Below are positions 56,327-64,000 of a stretch of 64,000 nucleotides of DNA, in pieces. Below the pieces are notes generated by a model, which searched no databases, was not told the DNA's origin, and saw nothing but the letters and a program-made list of their open reading frames with translations. The position numbers and the translations under genes were made by a program. The first letter of the stretch is position 1, and every line of letters starts with the position of its first letter. This stretch comes from Oscillospiraceae bacterium (GTDB lineage: Bacteria; Bacillota; Clostridia; Oscillospirales; CAG-272): positions 40,077-104,076 of the forward strand of contig SVQK01000041.1 of NCBI GenBank assembly GCA_015065385.1, given 5' to 3'.

Positions 56327-56422
56327 CTCCCCCGCATTCCTTTTCCCGTCATGGCTTGACGCGTATGTCTTTTGGATTCCGGGGTCCGCAGCTCCGGAAC
56401 CGCGCAAGAAAGGAGAAACTGC

Positions 56423-57865
56423 ATGTATCCGAACTTTGAGTTTGATAAAAAACTTGTGAAGATCCACCCCTCCCCCCGTCAGCTGGCGGTCGAGCAGATG
56501 GAATTCTACGCGTTTGTCCACTTCACGGTCAACACCTTCACCGACCGGGAATGGGGCGAAGGGACCGAGGAGGAATCCCTGTTCGATCCCACGGAATTCG
56601 ACGCGGATCAGTGGGCCGACGCCCTCGTCTCCGCCGGGATGAAAGGACTGATCCTCACTTGCAAGCACCACGACGGATTCTGCCTCTGGCCGTCCGCCAT
56701 GACCTCGCACTGCGTGAAGAATTCCCCTTGGAAAAACGGAAACGGCGATATCGTCCGCGAGGTCTCCGACGCCTGCCGTTCCCACGGGCTGAAATTCGGC
56801 GTCTATCTCTCCCCGTGGGACCGGAATCAGCCGCTGTACGGTCAGGGAAAGCCGTACGACGACTACTTCTGCGCCCAGCTGACGGAGCTGTTGACCGGAT
56901 ACGGCGAGATCTTCTCCGTGTGGTTCGACGGTGCGTGCGGCGAGGGCCCGAACGGCAAAAAGCAGGTCTACGACTGGGATCGCTACTACGCCCTGATCCG
57001 CGAGCTCCAGCCCGGCGCGGCGATCTCCGTATGCGGCCCGGATATCCGGTGGTGCGGCAACGAGGCGGGATACACCAGACCGAGCGAATGGTCCGTTCTG
57101 CCTACGGGATTCGGCGAAGCGCCCGAAGTCGCTGAGAAGAGCCAGAAGGAGGACAGCGCGGCCTTCCGGAAACGGCAGCTCAGCGCATCGGAAGAAGATC
57201 TCGGCAGCCGCGACCTTCTCCGGGACGCAACCGGATTCAAATGGAGCCCGTGCGAGACAAACACCTCGATCCGCCCGGGCTGGTTCTACCACGCGTCGGA
57301 CGACGACAAGGTCCGTTCCGTGGACAATCTGGTGGAGCTGTGGTTCCGCTCCGTCGGCGGCAACTCGACGCTGCTTCTGAACATCCCGCCGGACAGACGC
57401 GGCCTCTTCCACGAGAACGACGTCGCCGCGCTCGAAGCGATGGGCCGGACGCTCCGGGAGCTGTTCGCGGTGAATCTGGCGGCGGACGCGTCGATCGAAG
57501 CTCCGGACGACGGCTATCACACCGCCGAAGTTCTGAAAACGGACAGCTACGACGAATACTATAAACCCTTCGACGGCGAGAACGCCCCGGAAATCGTCCT
57601 CACCCTCCCCGAAGCCCGCGCGGTCTCGATCCTCTCCCTGAAAGAGCACATCCCGATGGGCCAGCGGATCGAACGGTTTGCCGTGGACGTGCAGACGGCG
57701 GAGGACGGCGGGGCGTCTGACGGCAGGTGGAAGCAAGTCGCGGAAGGCACGACGGTGGGCTACCGGAAGATCCTTCGCTTCGATCCCGTCACGACGGACG
57801 CCGTGCGCATCCGGATCCTCGATTCCCGCGTCTGCCCTGTTCTGTCGTTTGTGGGGCTGTATTAA
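56423..57865 (+). CDS. Alpha-L-fucosidase, GH29 (second copy, F5/8-type C-terminus)
   Basis: A 480-aa GH29 enzyme. Nucleophile D169 in FSVWFDGACG; LILTCKHHDGFCLWPSAMTS is the family signature. The C-terminal 140 residues look like a discoidin/F5-8 beta-sandwich (VLTLPEARAVSILSLKEHI, VRIRILDSRVCPVLSFV). It differs clearly from the copy at 41003 and resembles the GH29-B type that prefers branched alpha-1,3/4 fucose. No signal peptide. Ribosome site AAAGGAGAAACTGC. Downstream of alpha-xylosidase, fitting joint trimming of fucosylated oligosaccharides. Confidence 0.9.
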   Translation: MYPNFEFDKKLVKIHPSPRQLAVEQMEFYAFVHFTVNTFTDREWGEGTEEESLFDPTEFDADQWADALVSAGMKGLILTCKHHDGFCLWPSAMTSHCVKNSPWKNGNGDIVREVSDACRSHGLKFGVYLSPWDRNQPLYGQGKPYDDYFCAQLTELLTGYGEIFSVWFDGACGEGPNGKKQVYDWDRYYALIRELQPGAAISVCGPDIRWCGNEAGYTRPSEWSVLPTGFGEAPEVAEKSQKEDSAAFRKRQLSASEEDLGSRDLLRDATGFKWSPCETNTSIRPGWFYHASDDDKVRSVDNLVELWFRSVGGNSTLLLNIPPDRRGLFHENDVAALEAMGRTLRELFAVNLAADASIEAPDDGYHTAEVLKTDSYDEYYKPFDGENAPEIVLTLPEARAVSILSLKEHIPMGQRIERFAVDVQTAEDGGASDGRWKQVAEGTTVGYRKILRFDPVTTDAVRIRILDSRVCPVLSFVGLY

Positions 57866-57875
57866 AACCATAAAG

Positions 57876-57929
57876 AAAAAAGGGCTTGTCACATTTTACT
57901 CAGAAACCGAGAAATGCGACGGCCCTTTT
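57876..57929 (+). terminator. Terminator of the GH31/GH29 operon
   Basis: A long interrupted stem: AAAAGGGC, GTC and CATTT on the left pair with AAATG, GAC and GCCCTTTT on the right (the right end at 57922-57929). T-rich 3' arm. Confidence 0.8.
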
Positions 57930-58035
57930 GCCGTTCAAATCGTTTCGTTGTTCTTTTTCTCCTTCAGCGAGGAGCCGCCATACATGGAAAAAGCCAAAAT
58001 GAGGAACTCAGACTCGATCCGACAAGACGGATTGC

Positions 58036-59571
58036 TTATTGTCCGCTGATTAGATCGTCGAAGGTTACGCCCATCTTTTCCGCGATCCTGTATCCGTCGC
58101 TTGCGATATCCTCCGAACTGCGCCGAATCCGATAGGTCCGGCCGCCCTCGGAATCCATTCCGGCGGTCAGATAATCCACGCCCTCCGCCGCCTCTTCGCT
58201 CAGGCGGGCTTTCAGAGCGTGATAATGCGTCCCGAAAATACTTCTGACTCGCCTTGCGGACAGGGCACGGACAAGATGCGCGGAAAGCTCGATCGCGTCG
58301 TCGGGATCGGTGGAGGAATAGGTTTCGTCGAATACAGCCAAGGCGTACTCCGGCATCTTCTCAAAAATCTGTTTGACTCTCCCGCATTCGTCCATGAGCC
58401 GCCCCTTCGCGTTCAACCCCTCATACGAGGGCATGTGGACGAAAATCCCCTCGACCGGGCTGATTCTCAGACGCTTCGCGGGTACTTCCATCCCAAGCTG
58501 CGCGAGAATCTGCGCAATGCAGACGGACGACATGAAGACGGATTTGCCGCCGTTGTTCGGTCCCGTGAGAATGTAGACCGTCCCCTTTTCATCGAAACGG
58601 AAATCGTTTGCGACACAGCTCCCCTCGCCTTTTTCCGCGAGGTTCACGGCAAGAACGGGATTGTACAGTCCGTCCGCCTCGAAGACCCGCTCCGACTTTT
58701 CGCAGTAAACCGGTTCGGTGAGCTTCAGCCCGGCCTGCTTCATTCTCGCGATGATCTGATTGATCTTCAAAATGAACTCGAACGAAGGGAGGGCTTCGAT
58801 CAGGAATGAGAGCTTGTCCGCGATGTACGCGTTGATCTCCGGCTCCCACTGGCGGATCGCGCGTTTGAACACCTGCCCGAGAGCGCGGTAGATGGACTGC
58901 TCCATCGCGTCGAAGTCCTCCGTCCGGGCGTTTTTCTTCGCCGACACCAACGGAGCCATCGACACGTTCTTGTTTTCAAAATCCAGCCGGAGAAGCCGGT
59001 CAATCAAAGTTCCCGACTCGATATAATAAGGATTGACGCTGATAACGCCCGCTTCATAAGGTGCCAGGGAAGCGTCGAAATTGAAGCCGAGGGAAATGCT
59101 TTTCACGTTTGTGACGTCCTCGATGAGCCGGGCCGTCCCCTTTTTCAGGGCGCGGTATTCTTCGCTTCCGGCAATCCCGCAGATTTGGGTAAAGAGCGCG
59201 CGGTAATCGTCGGATTCGAACTCCTTGCCGTGCACTTCCCAAAAACCGGCGGTTTTGTCCACGATCTCCATATAGAGCTCGGTCTGCCGGATCGAATACA
59301 GAGAGCGTTCTTCCACGTCGGACACGCTCTTTTTCTTCGTGATGTCGGAAATATAGGTAAGCTGTTTCACCAGATATTCCACGATCTCCGCGCAGTCCGG
59401 AATGCGGGACGTGTCCGAAACGACTCTTCTCCTCCGTTCAAGTACCCCGATATCCGTCGTCAGGTAATCGAGAATGTTCCCGTTGCGGATGGCGAGCAAG
59501 CCGTCCAGTTTCAGGAATTTCAGAATCCCTTCCGAGACGGTCACGTCGTTGGTTCGGTCGAAAAACTTCAT
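58036..59571 (-). CDS. MutS-related ATPase (stand-alone MutS core/ATPase protein)
   Basis: A 511-aa protein with the MutS lever/core region (about 1-320) and ATPase domain. Walker A is GPNNGGKSVF (MutS proteins usually have GPNMGGKS), Walker B LAVFDETYSSTDPDDA, and GTHYHAL matches the conserved C-terminal ATPase motif. The mismatch-binding N-terminal domain with its Phe-X-Glu motif is absent, and there is no Smr domain, so this is neither MutS1 nor MutS2. Such proteins may act on recombination intermediates. It starts 19 bases after a small membrane protein gene on the same strand, probably cotranscribed. Confidence 0.87.
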   Translation of the reverse strand: MKFFDRTNDVTVSEGILKFLKLDGLLAIRNGNILDYLTTDIGVLERRRRVVSDTSRIPDCAEIVEYLVKQLTYISDITKKKSVSDVEERSLYSIRQTELYMEIVDKTAGFWEVHGKEFESDDYRALFTQICGIAGSEEYRALKKGTARLIEDVTNVKSISLGFNFDASLAPYEAGVISVNPYYIESGTLIDRLLRLDFENKNVSMAPLVSAKKNARTEDFDAMEQSIYRALGQVFKRAIRQWEPEINAYIADKLSFLIEALPSFEFILKINQIIARMKQAGLKLTEPVYCEKSERVFEADGLYNPVLAVNLAEKGEGSCVANDFRFDEKGTVYILTGPNNGGKSVFMSSVCIAQILAQLGMEVPAKRLRISPVEGIFVHMPSYEGLNAKGRLMDECGRVKQIFEKMPEYALAVFDETYSSTDPDDAIELSAHLVRALSARRVRSIFGTHYHALKARLSEEAAEGVDYLTAGMDSEGGRTYRIRRSSEDIASDGYRIAEKMGVTFDDLISGQ

Positions 59572-59590
59572 GAAGCCCCCCTTTGTCCCG

Positions 59591-59914
59591 TCAGAAAACG
59601 TCCCCGGTCATGACATACGTTCTGAGAAGAAAACATAATCCTCCCGTCAGGCATCCCGAAAGAATCAGCTGAACCCAGAATGTGACGGGAGAATAGTAGC
59701 GTTTCCAAAACTTGTAAAAGAATCGGAGATAGAAGAAGGTCAAAATCGCCACCGGCGCGACGATCAGGATCCAGATCCCGTGCAAGAACAGCTCACAGAA
59801 TTCGAGCAGAAGAAACTGAATCAAAAAGAGCGCAAAGAGAACGTCCCGCGGGATCGTGATGCGGTTCACGGAATCCTGCGCGAGAAGATCCCGGATTCGG
59901 TTCAGGATGCCCAT
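59591..59914 (-). CDS. Small membrane protein of unknown function
   Basis: A 107-aa protein with three predicted membrane helices (about 24-44, 47-66 and 80-100) joined by a basic loop (FYKFWKRYY). I do not recognise the family. Ribosome site GGGGAGGCGTT. Its stop is 19 bases before the MutS-related ATPase gene, and both are probably one operon, the only hint about role. Confidence 0.65.
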   Translation of the reverse strand: MGILNRIRDLLAQDSVNRITIPRDVLFALFLIQFLLLEFCELFLHGIWILIVAPVAILTFFYLRFFYKFWKRYYSPVTFWVQLILSGCLTGGLCFLLRTYVMTGDVF

Positions 59915-60001
59915 AACGCCTCCCCGATTCTCTCGTGCGTTCGACGGGTTTCTTGAAAGGACATGGGAGCTGCGCGTCCCCGGCGAGCATTTTGAACAAG
60001 G

Positions 60002-60017
60002 TCAAGCAAGTGCTTGA
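60002..60017. promoter_or_regulatory. Perfect inverted repeat upstream of the membrane protein/MutS-like operon
   Basis: TCAAGCA (60002-60008) and TGCTTGA (60011-60017) flank two bases. It is too short with no T-tract to be a good terminator and is more likely a protein-binding site or an mRNA hairpin. It lies in the 147-base gap between the operon start and the solute-binding gene stop; no clear promoter accompanies it. Confidence 0.4.
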
Positions 60018-60061
60018 TACGGTTATGCGGCAGCTCCATTTCTCTGTTTTGCGTATTCCGC

Positions 60062-61540
60062 TTATCTTCCGACTTCCGCGAAGGTCTCCAGCGTCTTCTC
60101 CATGTCGGCCGTGATCTTTTTGCCGAACTTCGCCGCGATCGACGCGATGGTATCGCTCCTGCCGGCGTTGAGCACGGTCATGACCTGTCCCGCAAAGCTG
60201 CCCCAGTTATAAACCGACGCGATGTCGAAGGTGCCGGTGGAAAGGATGATATCGAGCATCTCCTGGCTCTCTTCGTCCTGAATGTACTTGAAGTCGAGAG
60301 TCTGGTTCATATAGACGTCGCGCACGGTGTCCGTGGATCTGGCGGCCATATATTCGAGAACGAGTCCGGTCCGCTCGGCGTCGGGGTTCGTCATGGGGAT
60401 GCCGACGGCGTTCGCGCCCTGGAAGATCAGGGAGACGTAGTTCTTCTGGAGGTCGTCGAACTTCGGGGACGGGACGACGCCCAGCTCGAATTCCACGTCG
60501 CGCATGTTCTTGAGCACGCCGAGCTGCGTGACGAGGAAGAGCACCCGGTTGTAGATGAACATCAGGCGGTAAAGCTCGAGTTCCCCGGGAAGCGTTCCCT
60601 GCGCCTTGAGAGCGTTGTTGGTATTGTTTCCGAAGACACCGGTCGCCACCCGCTCATATACCGATATGAACCGGTCGCTCAGTCCGTTCCACACGGGGAG
60701 GTTGTTCTCATCCTTCTGCACGATGTATTCATCCGCGCCGGTGATGAACGCGAGGGACCAGTTTCCCTCGTACATGGAGAAACCGTACTGATCCTCCACC
60801 GTCCACTTGCCGTCGCCGTCCTTGTCCATCTTCGCGGCGTCCATCATGCCGATCATCTTGTCCAGCGTCCACTCGTCGTTGTGCACGAGCTCGTAGGGAT
60901 CTTCCAGATTCAGGTCGGTCAGGATGTCCTTGTTGAATACGATCGTGTTGTGGCTCTCGAAATAGCCGGTGTGAAGATCGCCGAAGAAGCCGTACACCGC
61001 GTCCCCGATGGAAACGGAGTCGATCGCCTGCTTGTTCCACCAAGGCTTGTCGAAGTCCAGCGAATCGACGGTCAGCACGTTCAGGTCGTAGCCGCTCATG
61101 GCGTGGCCCAACAGGATATTCAGGTCGCAGGTGTAGAAGTCGTAGGTATCCTCACCCGCGGAGACCACCTTCTGAATCGTGGCGTTGGTGTCGTAGTACT
61201 CCCGCTTTTCAATGTTGAAGGTGATGTTCAGCTCGTCCTCCACCGTCTTGTTCCGGTTGAAGATCGCGTCGTCCAGCGCTTCGCCGGTCAGCCCTTCTTC
61301 GCCGATGTTGGTGTAGGCGAAGTTGGAGATGTTGTTGAGCACGCGCACCTCGTACCCGTTGTAGTCGGCCTCGGGCAGGGGGATTTCGGTCTCCGCCGGC
61401 TCCTCCTCGACGGCGGGCGTGACGGACGGGCTCTCGGTCGTCTCCTCCGGAGCGTTGACTTCGGAATCCCCGCAGGCGGCAAAGGTCCCCATGAGCAGAG
61501 TCAGGGCCAGCGCCGCCGCTGTTGTTTTTCGGATGTTCAT
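60062..61540 (-). CDS. Extracellular solute-binding lipoprotein (orphan)
   Basis: A 492-aa solute-binding protein with signal peptide and lipobox GTFAAC. DYNGYEVRVLNNISNFAYTN and LTGEALDDAIFNRNK match the orphan family seen at 10551 and 38110. The C-terminal 150 residues are nearly repeated in the fragment directly upstream (61637-62110). Ribosome site AGGAGGAAATT. No permease or ATPase gene nearby. Probable role: binding a sugar or oligosaccharide at the outer membrane face. Confidence 0.88.
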   Translation of the reverse strand: MNIRKTTAAALALTLLMGTFAACGDSEVNAPEETTESPSVTPAVEEEPAETEIPLPEADYNGYEVRVLNNISNFAYTNIGEEGLTGEALDDAIFNRNKTVEDELNITFNIEKREYYDTNATIQKVVSAGEDTYDFYTCDLNILLGHAMSGYDLNVLTVDSLDFDKPWWNKQAIDSVSIGDAVYGFFGDLHTGYFESHNTIVFNKDILTDLNLEDPYELVHNDEWTLDKMIGMMDAAKMDKDGDGKWTVEDQYGFSMYEGNWSLAFITGADEYIVQKDENNLPVWNGLSDRFISVYERVATGVFGNNTNNALKAQGTLPGELELYRLMFIYNRVLFLVTQLGVLKNMRDVEFELGVVPSPKFDDLQKNYVSLIFQGANAVGIPMTNPDAERTGLVLEYMAARSTDTVRDVYMNQTLDFKYIQDEESQEMLDIILSTGTFDIASVYNWGSFAGQVMTVLNAGRSDTIASIAAKFGKKITADMEKTLETFAEVGR

Positions 61541-61636
61541 AATTTCCTCCTATATGGAAATAAATCAGATCGATTGAATGACCGGCCGCTTTCGCGCTTC
61601 TGCCGGGGGCGGGAATCTTCCATGACTCCGATACGG

Positions 61637-62110
61637 TTATCGACCTGCTTCGGACAGGGCTTCCATGGTCTTTTCCATGTCGGCGGTGATCATGTCGCCG
61701 TACTCCGCGGCGGTTGACGCGATGGTGTCGCCCTTACCGGACGCAAGCATCTGCTGAGCCTGCATCGCAAAGCCGCCCCAGTTATAGACCAGAGAAATAT
61801 TGAAGACGCCGGTGGAGAGGACGATATCGAGCATTTCCTGACTCTCTTCGTCCTGAATGTACTTGAAATCACGGGTCTGGTTCATGTAGACGCTGCGCAC
61901 GGTGTCGGAGGACTGCTCGGCGAGGCAGTCCAGAACCTTTCCGGTGCGTTCCGGATCGGGGTTGGTGATCGGGATCCCGACGGCGTTCGCGCCTGCGAAA
62001 ATCTGGGTCACATAGTTCTTCTGCGTTTCGTCGTACTTCGGAACGGGGACGACTCCCAGCTCGAACTCCACGTCGCGCAGATCCTTGAGCACCCCGATCG
62101 GCGTAATATG
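61637..62110 (-). pseudogene. 3' fragment of a solute-binding lipoprotein gene
   Basis: The reading frame encodes about the last 155 residues of a paralogue of the gene at 60062: from VLKDLRDVEFELGVVPVPK through FKYIQDEESQEMLDIVLSTG to MITADMEKTMEALSEAGR, most residues identical. Homology stops abruptly near 62105, where unrelated sequence begins just after the phosphodiesterase gene. Signal peptide, lipobox and N-terminal lobe are missing and there is no plausible start. Remnant of a tandem duplication followed by deletion. Confidence 0.85.
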
Positions 62111-62186
62111 GAATCGATTGACGGCATTGCCGGGACAGCGGACGAAAAAGCCGGTGTTCGGACGTGCCGCTGCCGGAACCCGGAGT

Positions 62187-62960
62187 TCACAGCGTGAGAG
62201 GCGCGCCTTCCCAATCCGGATCCGCCGGAACGCCGAGGACGGAATTGATCGTCGGGGCGATGTCCAGAATGCTCCCTCCGTCCTTTGATGCGGACGCAAA
62301 CGCCTTGTTCCAGCAGAGGATCGGAATCGTCATATCCTCGGGCAGATCGGAACCGTGGCTGCGTCCGTGCCCGCCGTGGTCCGCCGTAACGATCACAAGA
62401 TAGTCGTCGGGGAGATCCCGGCACAGCGTCTCGATGCACGCCCAGCTGTTATTGACCGCCGCGAGATACTCCTCGCCCATCCAGCCCGAGTGGTGCCCCG
62501 CGGCGTCCGACCATCCGAGGTACACAAAGGCGAAATCGGGCTCGTCCGAGGTCAGATACGATTTCGCAATCTGTGCGAGGCGCGGGTTGGCCTGATCGTA
62601 TCCGTAGACGTGGCCGGAGAGGTAGCAGGCGAAGGCGAGGGAATCCGGGCGGGAGAGGTCTTTGAGCTCTTCCCAGTTATAGAAAAACGCGCATTTCTTC
62701 CCGGCGGCCCGGAGTGTCTCGCAGATCCCCTTCACCGGACGAACCTGCGGCACATAGGTGTTGGTCAAAATCCCGTGCCGTTCGGGCGTGACGCTGTGGA
62801 AGAGGGACATATGGCAGGGGAGCGTGACGGACGGCATCACCGTCTGCGCGGAGAGAAAATGCGCGCTGTGGGCGAGCATCTCCATTACGAAGGGATGGCC
62901 GCACGCCGCGAGCGAATCGGGACGCATGCCGTCCACCAGAATCAGTAAAACTTTATTCAT
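62187..62960 (-). CDS. Alkaline-phosphatase-superfamily phosphodiesterase (nucleotide pyrophosphatase-like)
   Basis: A 257-aa metal-dependent phosphodiesterase-like protein. The first metal site is LILVDGMRPDSL, followed by the nucleophile region MPSVTLPCHMSLFHSV (Thr as nucleophile), FAFVYLGWSDAAGHHSG and TADHGGHGRSHG for the second metal set. Shorter than most nucleotide pyrophosphatases, it is the core domain only, without a signal peptide. The ribosome site is AAAGGAGTTCATT. The gene lies directly downstream, in the minus direction, of structured element copy 2, so that element may form its leader. Confidence 0.85.
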   Translation of the reverse strand: MNKVLLILVDGMRPDSLAACGHPFVMEMLAHSAHFLSAQTVMPSVTLPCHMSLFHSVTPERHGILTNTYVPQVRPVKGICETLRAAGKKCAFFYNWEELKDLSRPDSLAFACYLSGHVYGYDQANPRLAQIAKSYLTSDEPDFAFVYLGWSDAAGHHSGWMGEEYLAAVNNSWACIETLCRDLPDDYLVIVTADHGGHGRSHGSDLPEDMTIPILCWNKAFASASKDGGSILDIAPTINSVLGVPADPDWEGAPLTL

Positions 62961-63010
62961 AATGAACTCCTTTCGGGTCCGGTATTTACACGGATCAGGG
63001 CTTCTGCGCG

Positions 63011-63502
63011 TTCAGACTAAATCCCTTCATAAGGGATATAAGGAATGAAACGCTGCGCGTTTCAGAAAATAGGTGCCCTGCTCAGGGCGGGAGGCACGGG
63101 CTGCGATCTTCGATCGCGGACACCAGCTCATGGCCGCTAAAGATTCGCTGCGCGAACTTGGGTTTCCCCCCGTGCGGGGGTTTTGAGCTGCTTGCAGCTC
63201 GGTTGGCCCCATATAGCATAAAGCAACAGCTCGTGCCTGCAAACAAGCCTGATTGCGCAACCTACTGTCCTCGCACGAAGTTTCGCCTTTGGCGAACTTC
63301 AGAAATTCGCCTATGGCGAACTTTCAGCGGTCCGCGTTTGTGCAGCCTGAGGTCGAAGAGCTTCAGTCGCGCATAGGGCAATGGGGCCATCGTGGTTTTG
63401 TGCAGACAAAACTTGTCAGAGCTGTTCTGGGCACGATCTATCCGTTTAGAAACAAAACAGTATCAGTCCCTCTTGATTAGTAGAAGCGTATTTCAGGGAT
63501 GA
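63011..63502 (-). ncRNA. Structured non-coding element, copy 2 (unrecognised family)
   Basis: Homologous to 5977-6423 over nearly the full length and in the same orientation. Stems include ATCCC/GGGAT (63021-63025 with 63033-63037), GAAACGC/GCGTTTC (63047-63063), GCCCT/AGGGC (63075-63088) and two TTCGCC-type hairpins (63282-63296, 63306-63320; the second loop is TAT). Relative to copy 1 it carries extra hairpins at 63103-63117, 63144-63156 and 63185-63200. A near-consensus promoter at 63509-63537 would start a minus-strand transcript near 63502 that crosses the element towards the phosphodiesterase gene. No ORF is conserved between copies. Identity unknown; large ornate RNAs such as ROOL or GOLLD are comparison candidates only. 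Confidence 0.65.
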
Positions 63503-63508
63503 TACCTC

Positions 63509-63537
63509 ATTATACCCCGCCTCTCCTCCGGAGTCAA
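63509..63537 (-). promoter_or_regulatory. Near-consensus promoter reading into structured element copy 2
   Basis: Minus strand TTGACT (63532-63537), exactly 17 bases, TATAAT (63509-63514). Expected start near 63502, at the right-hand end of the homology with copy 1. It is downstream of the rRNA terminator and directed away from the rRNA genes. Confidence 0.85.
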
Positions 63538-63643
63538 GAGTTTTTCCGGGATTCGACTGTCCGCGCGGCCGCATTCGTCGGCGGTCGTTCCCTTCTTTCG
63601 CCGGAGCAGGACGGAGCAGCGGAAATCTCTCGCACAACGCAAA

Positions 63644-63672
63644 GACCCGCACCTCAAAGAGAGATGCGGGTC
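63644..63672 (-). terminator. Terminator of the rRNA operon
   Basis: On the minus strand GACCCGCA (63665-63672) pairs with TGCGGGTC (63644-63651), followed by TTTGCGTT, a modest T-tract. It lies about 10 bases past the 5S gene. Confidence 0.75.
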
Positions 63673-63681
63673 ATGCAAGGG

Positions 63682-63800
<119 letters not shown>

Positions 63801-63880
63801 TCGCCCAACCCCGAGCGAATGTCCATTGAGAACCGGATAAGAAAGTGATCGGCATACAGCAATCTTGTTTTCGTAGAACC

Positions 63881-64000
63881 TTGTAGTTCAAGCTTTCGGT
63901 CTATTAGTATCGGTCAGCTCAACGCATTGCTGCGCTTCCACCTCCGACCTATCAAACTTGTAGTCTTCAAGTGACCTTATCAGTTTCCTGTTGGATATCT
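63881..64000 (-). rRNA. rrl: 23S ribosomal RNA, 3' end (partial)
   Basis: The minus strand reads through CTGACCGATACTAATAGACC and AGCTTGAACTACAA, the conserved 3' end of bacterial 23S rRNA. The gene continues beyond the right edge of the window. The exact 3' end is estimated from complementarity expected with the 5' end, which is not visible. Confidence 0.9.

Overview
The window is GC-rich, gene-dense DNA that looks like a clostridial Firmicute, probably an uncultured gut or rumen lineage of the Oscillospirales or Christensenellales type. The evidence is strong AGGAGG-type ribosome sites, many near-consensus promoters (TTGACA, usually 17 bases, TATAAT), lipobox lipoproteins, a CwlD-type spore/cell-wall amidase, an OhrR-like MarR regulator, and sugar-binding lipoproteins with no SusC/SusD genes. 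There is no prophage, integrase, transposase or CRISPR array.

Layout. 0.1-5.9 kb: FGGY sugar kinase, sugar isomerase/epimerase-like TIM barrel, and an FtsX-type ABC transporter (permease, then ATPase). 6.0-6.4 kb: a gene-free structured element. 6.4-9.1 kb: Gfo/Idh/MocA oxidoreductase, CwlD-like amidase, flavodoxin. 9.2-12.7 kb (minus operon): prolyl-tRNA deacylase, solute-binding lipoprotein, DUF3592 membrane protein, TIM barrel. 12.9-20.2 kb: three tandem paralogous lipoproteins, each an N-terminal beta-rich (probable propeller) region plus a solute-binding-like region, with the tail of a probable lost fourth copy. 20.3-25.9 kb (minus): DUF6171, GH51 arabinofuranosidase, DUF2284, surface GH27/36-like alpha-galactosidase, DUF523. 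26.1-30.2 kb: secreted esterase, Fe-alcohol dehydrogenase, aldehyde dehydrogenase. 30.3-37.8 kb (minus operon): STAS/APH-kinase/HATPase fusion, PHP phosphoesterase, eukaryotic-type glucan branching enzyme, GH3, acetyltransferase. 38-49.6 kb: orphan solute-binding lipoprotein, acyltransferase, GH29, thioesterase, GT2, CE1-like esterase, membrane M28 peptidase, LacZ-type GH2. 49.8-53.7 kb: tRNA-Cys, DUF1508 protein, a half-length Fe-ADH-like protein, OhrR-like regulator, tRNA-Thr, tRNA-Tyr, a mini-hairpin array with a four-helix-bundle protein, XRE regulator. 54-57.9 kb: GH31 alpha-xylosidase and a second GH29. 58-63 kb (minus): MutS-like ATPase, small membrane protein, solute-binding lipoprotein, its truncated paralogue, phosphodiesterase. 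63-64 kb: a second copy of the structured element, then 5S and the 3' end of 23S rRNA on the minus strand.

How the genes fit together. The glycosidases (GH2, GH3, GH29 x2, GH31, GH51, GH27/36-like) and the CE1-like esterase are mostly signal-less exo-enzymes, suited to trimming imported hemicellulose oligosaccharides such as fucosylated, galactosylated or arabinosylated xyloglucan. The solute-binding lipoproteins would capture the sugars, but none has an adjacent permease. The kinase, isomerase-like and dehydrogenase genes would carry the released sugars and aldehydes into central metabolism.

The most unusual feature is a pair of homologous, non-coding, hairpin-rich elements of about 450 bases (5977-6423 and 63011-63502). 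They show compensatory stem changes, they differ by inserted mini-hairpins, and one has a near-consensus minus-strand promoter. I do not recognise the family.
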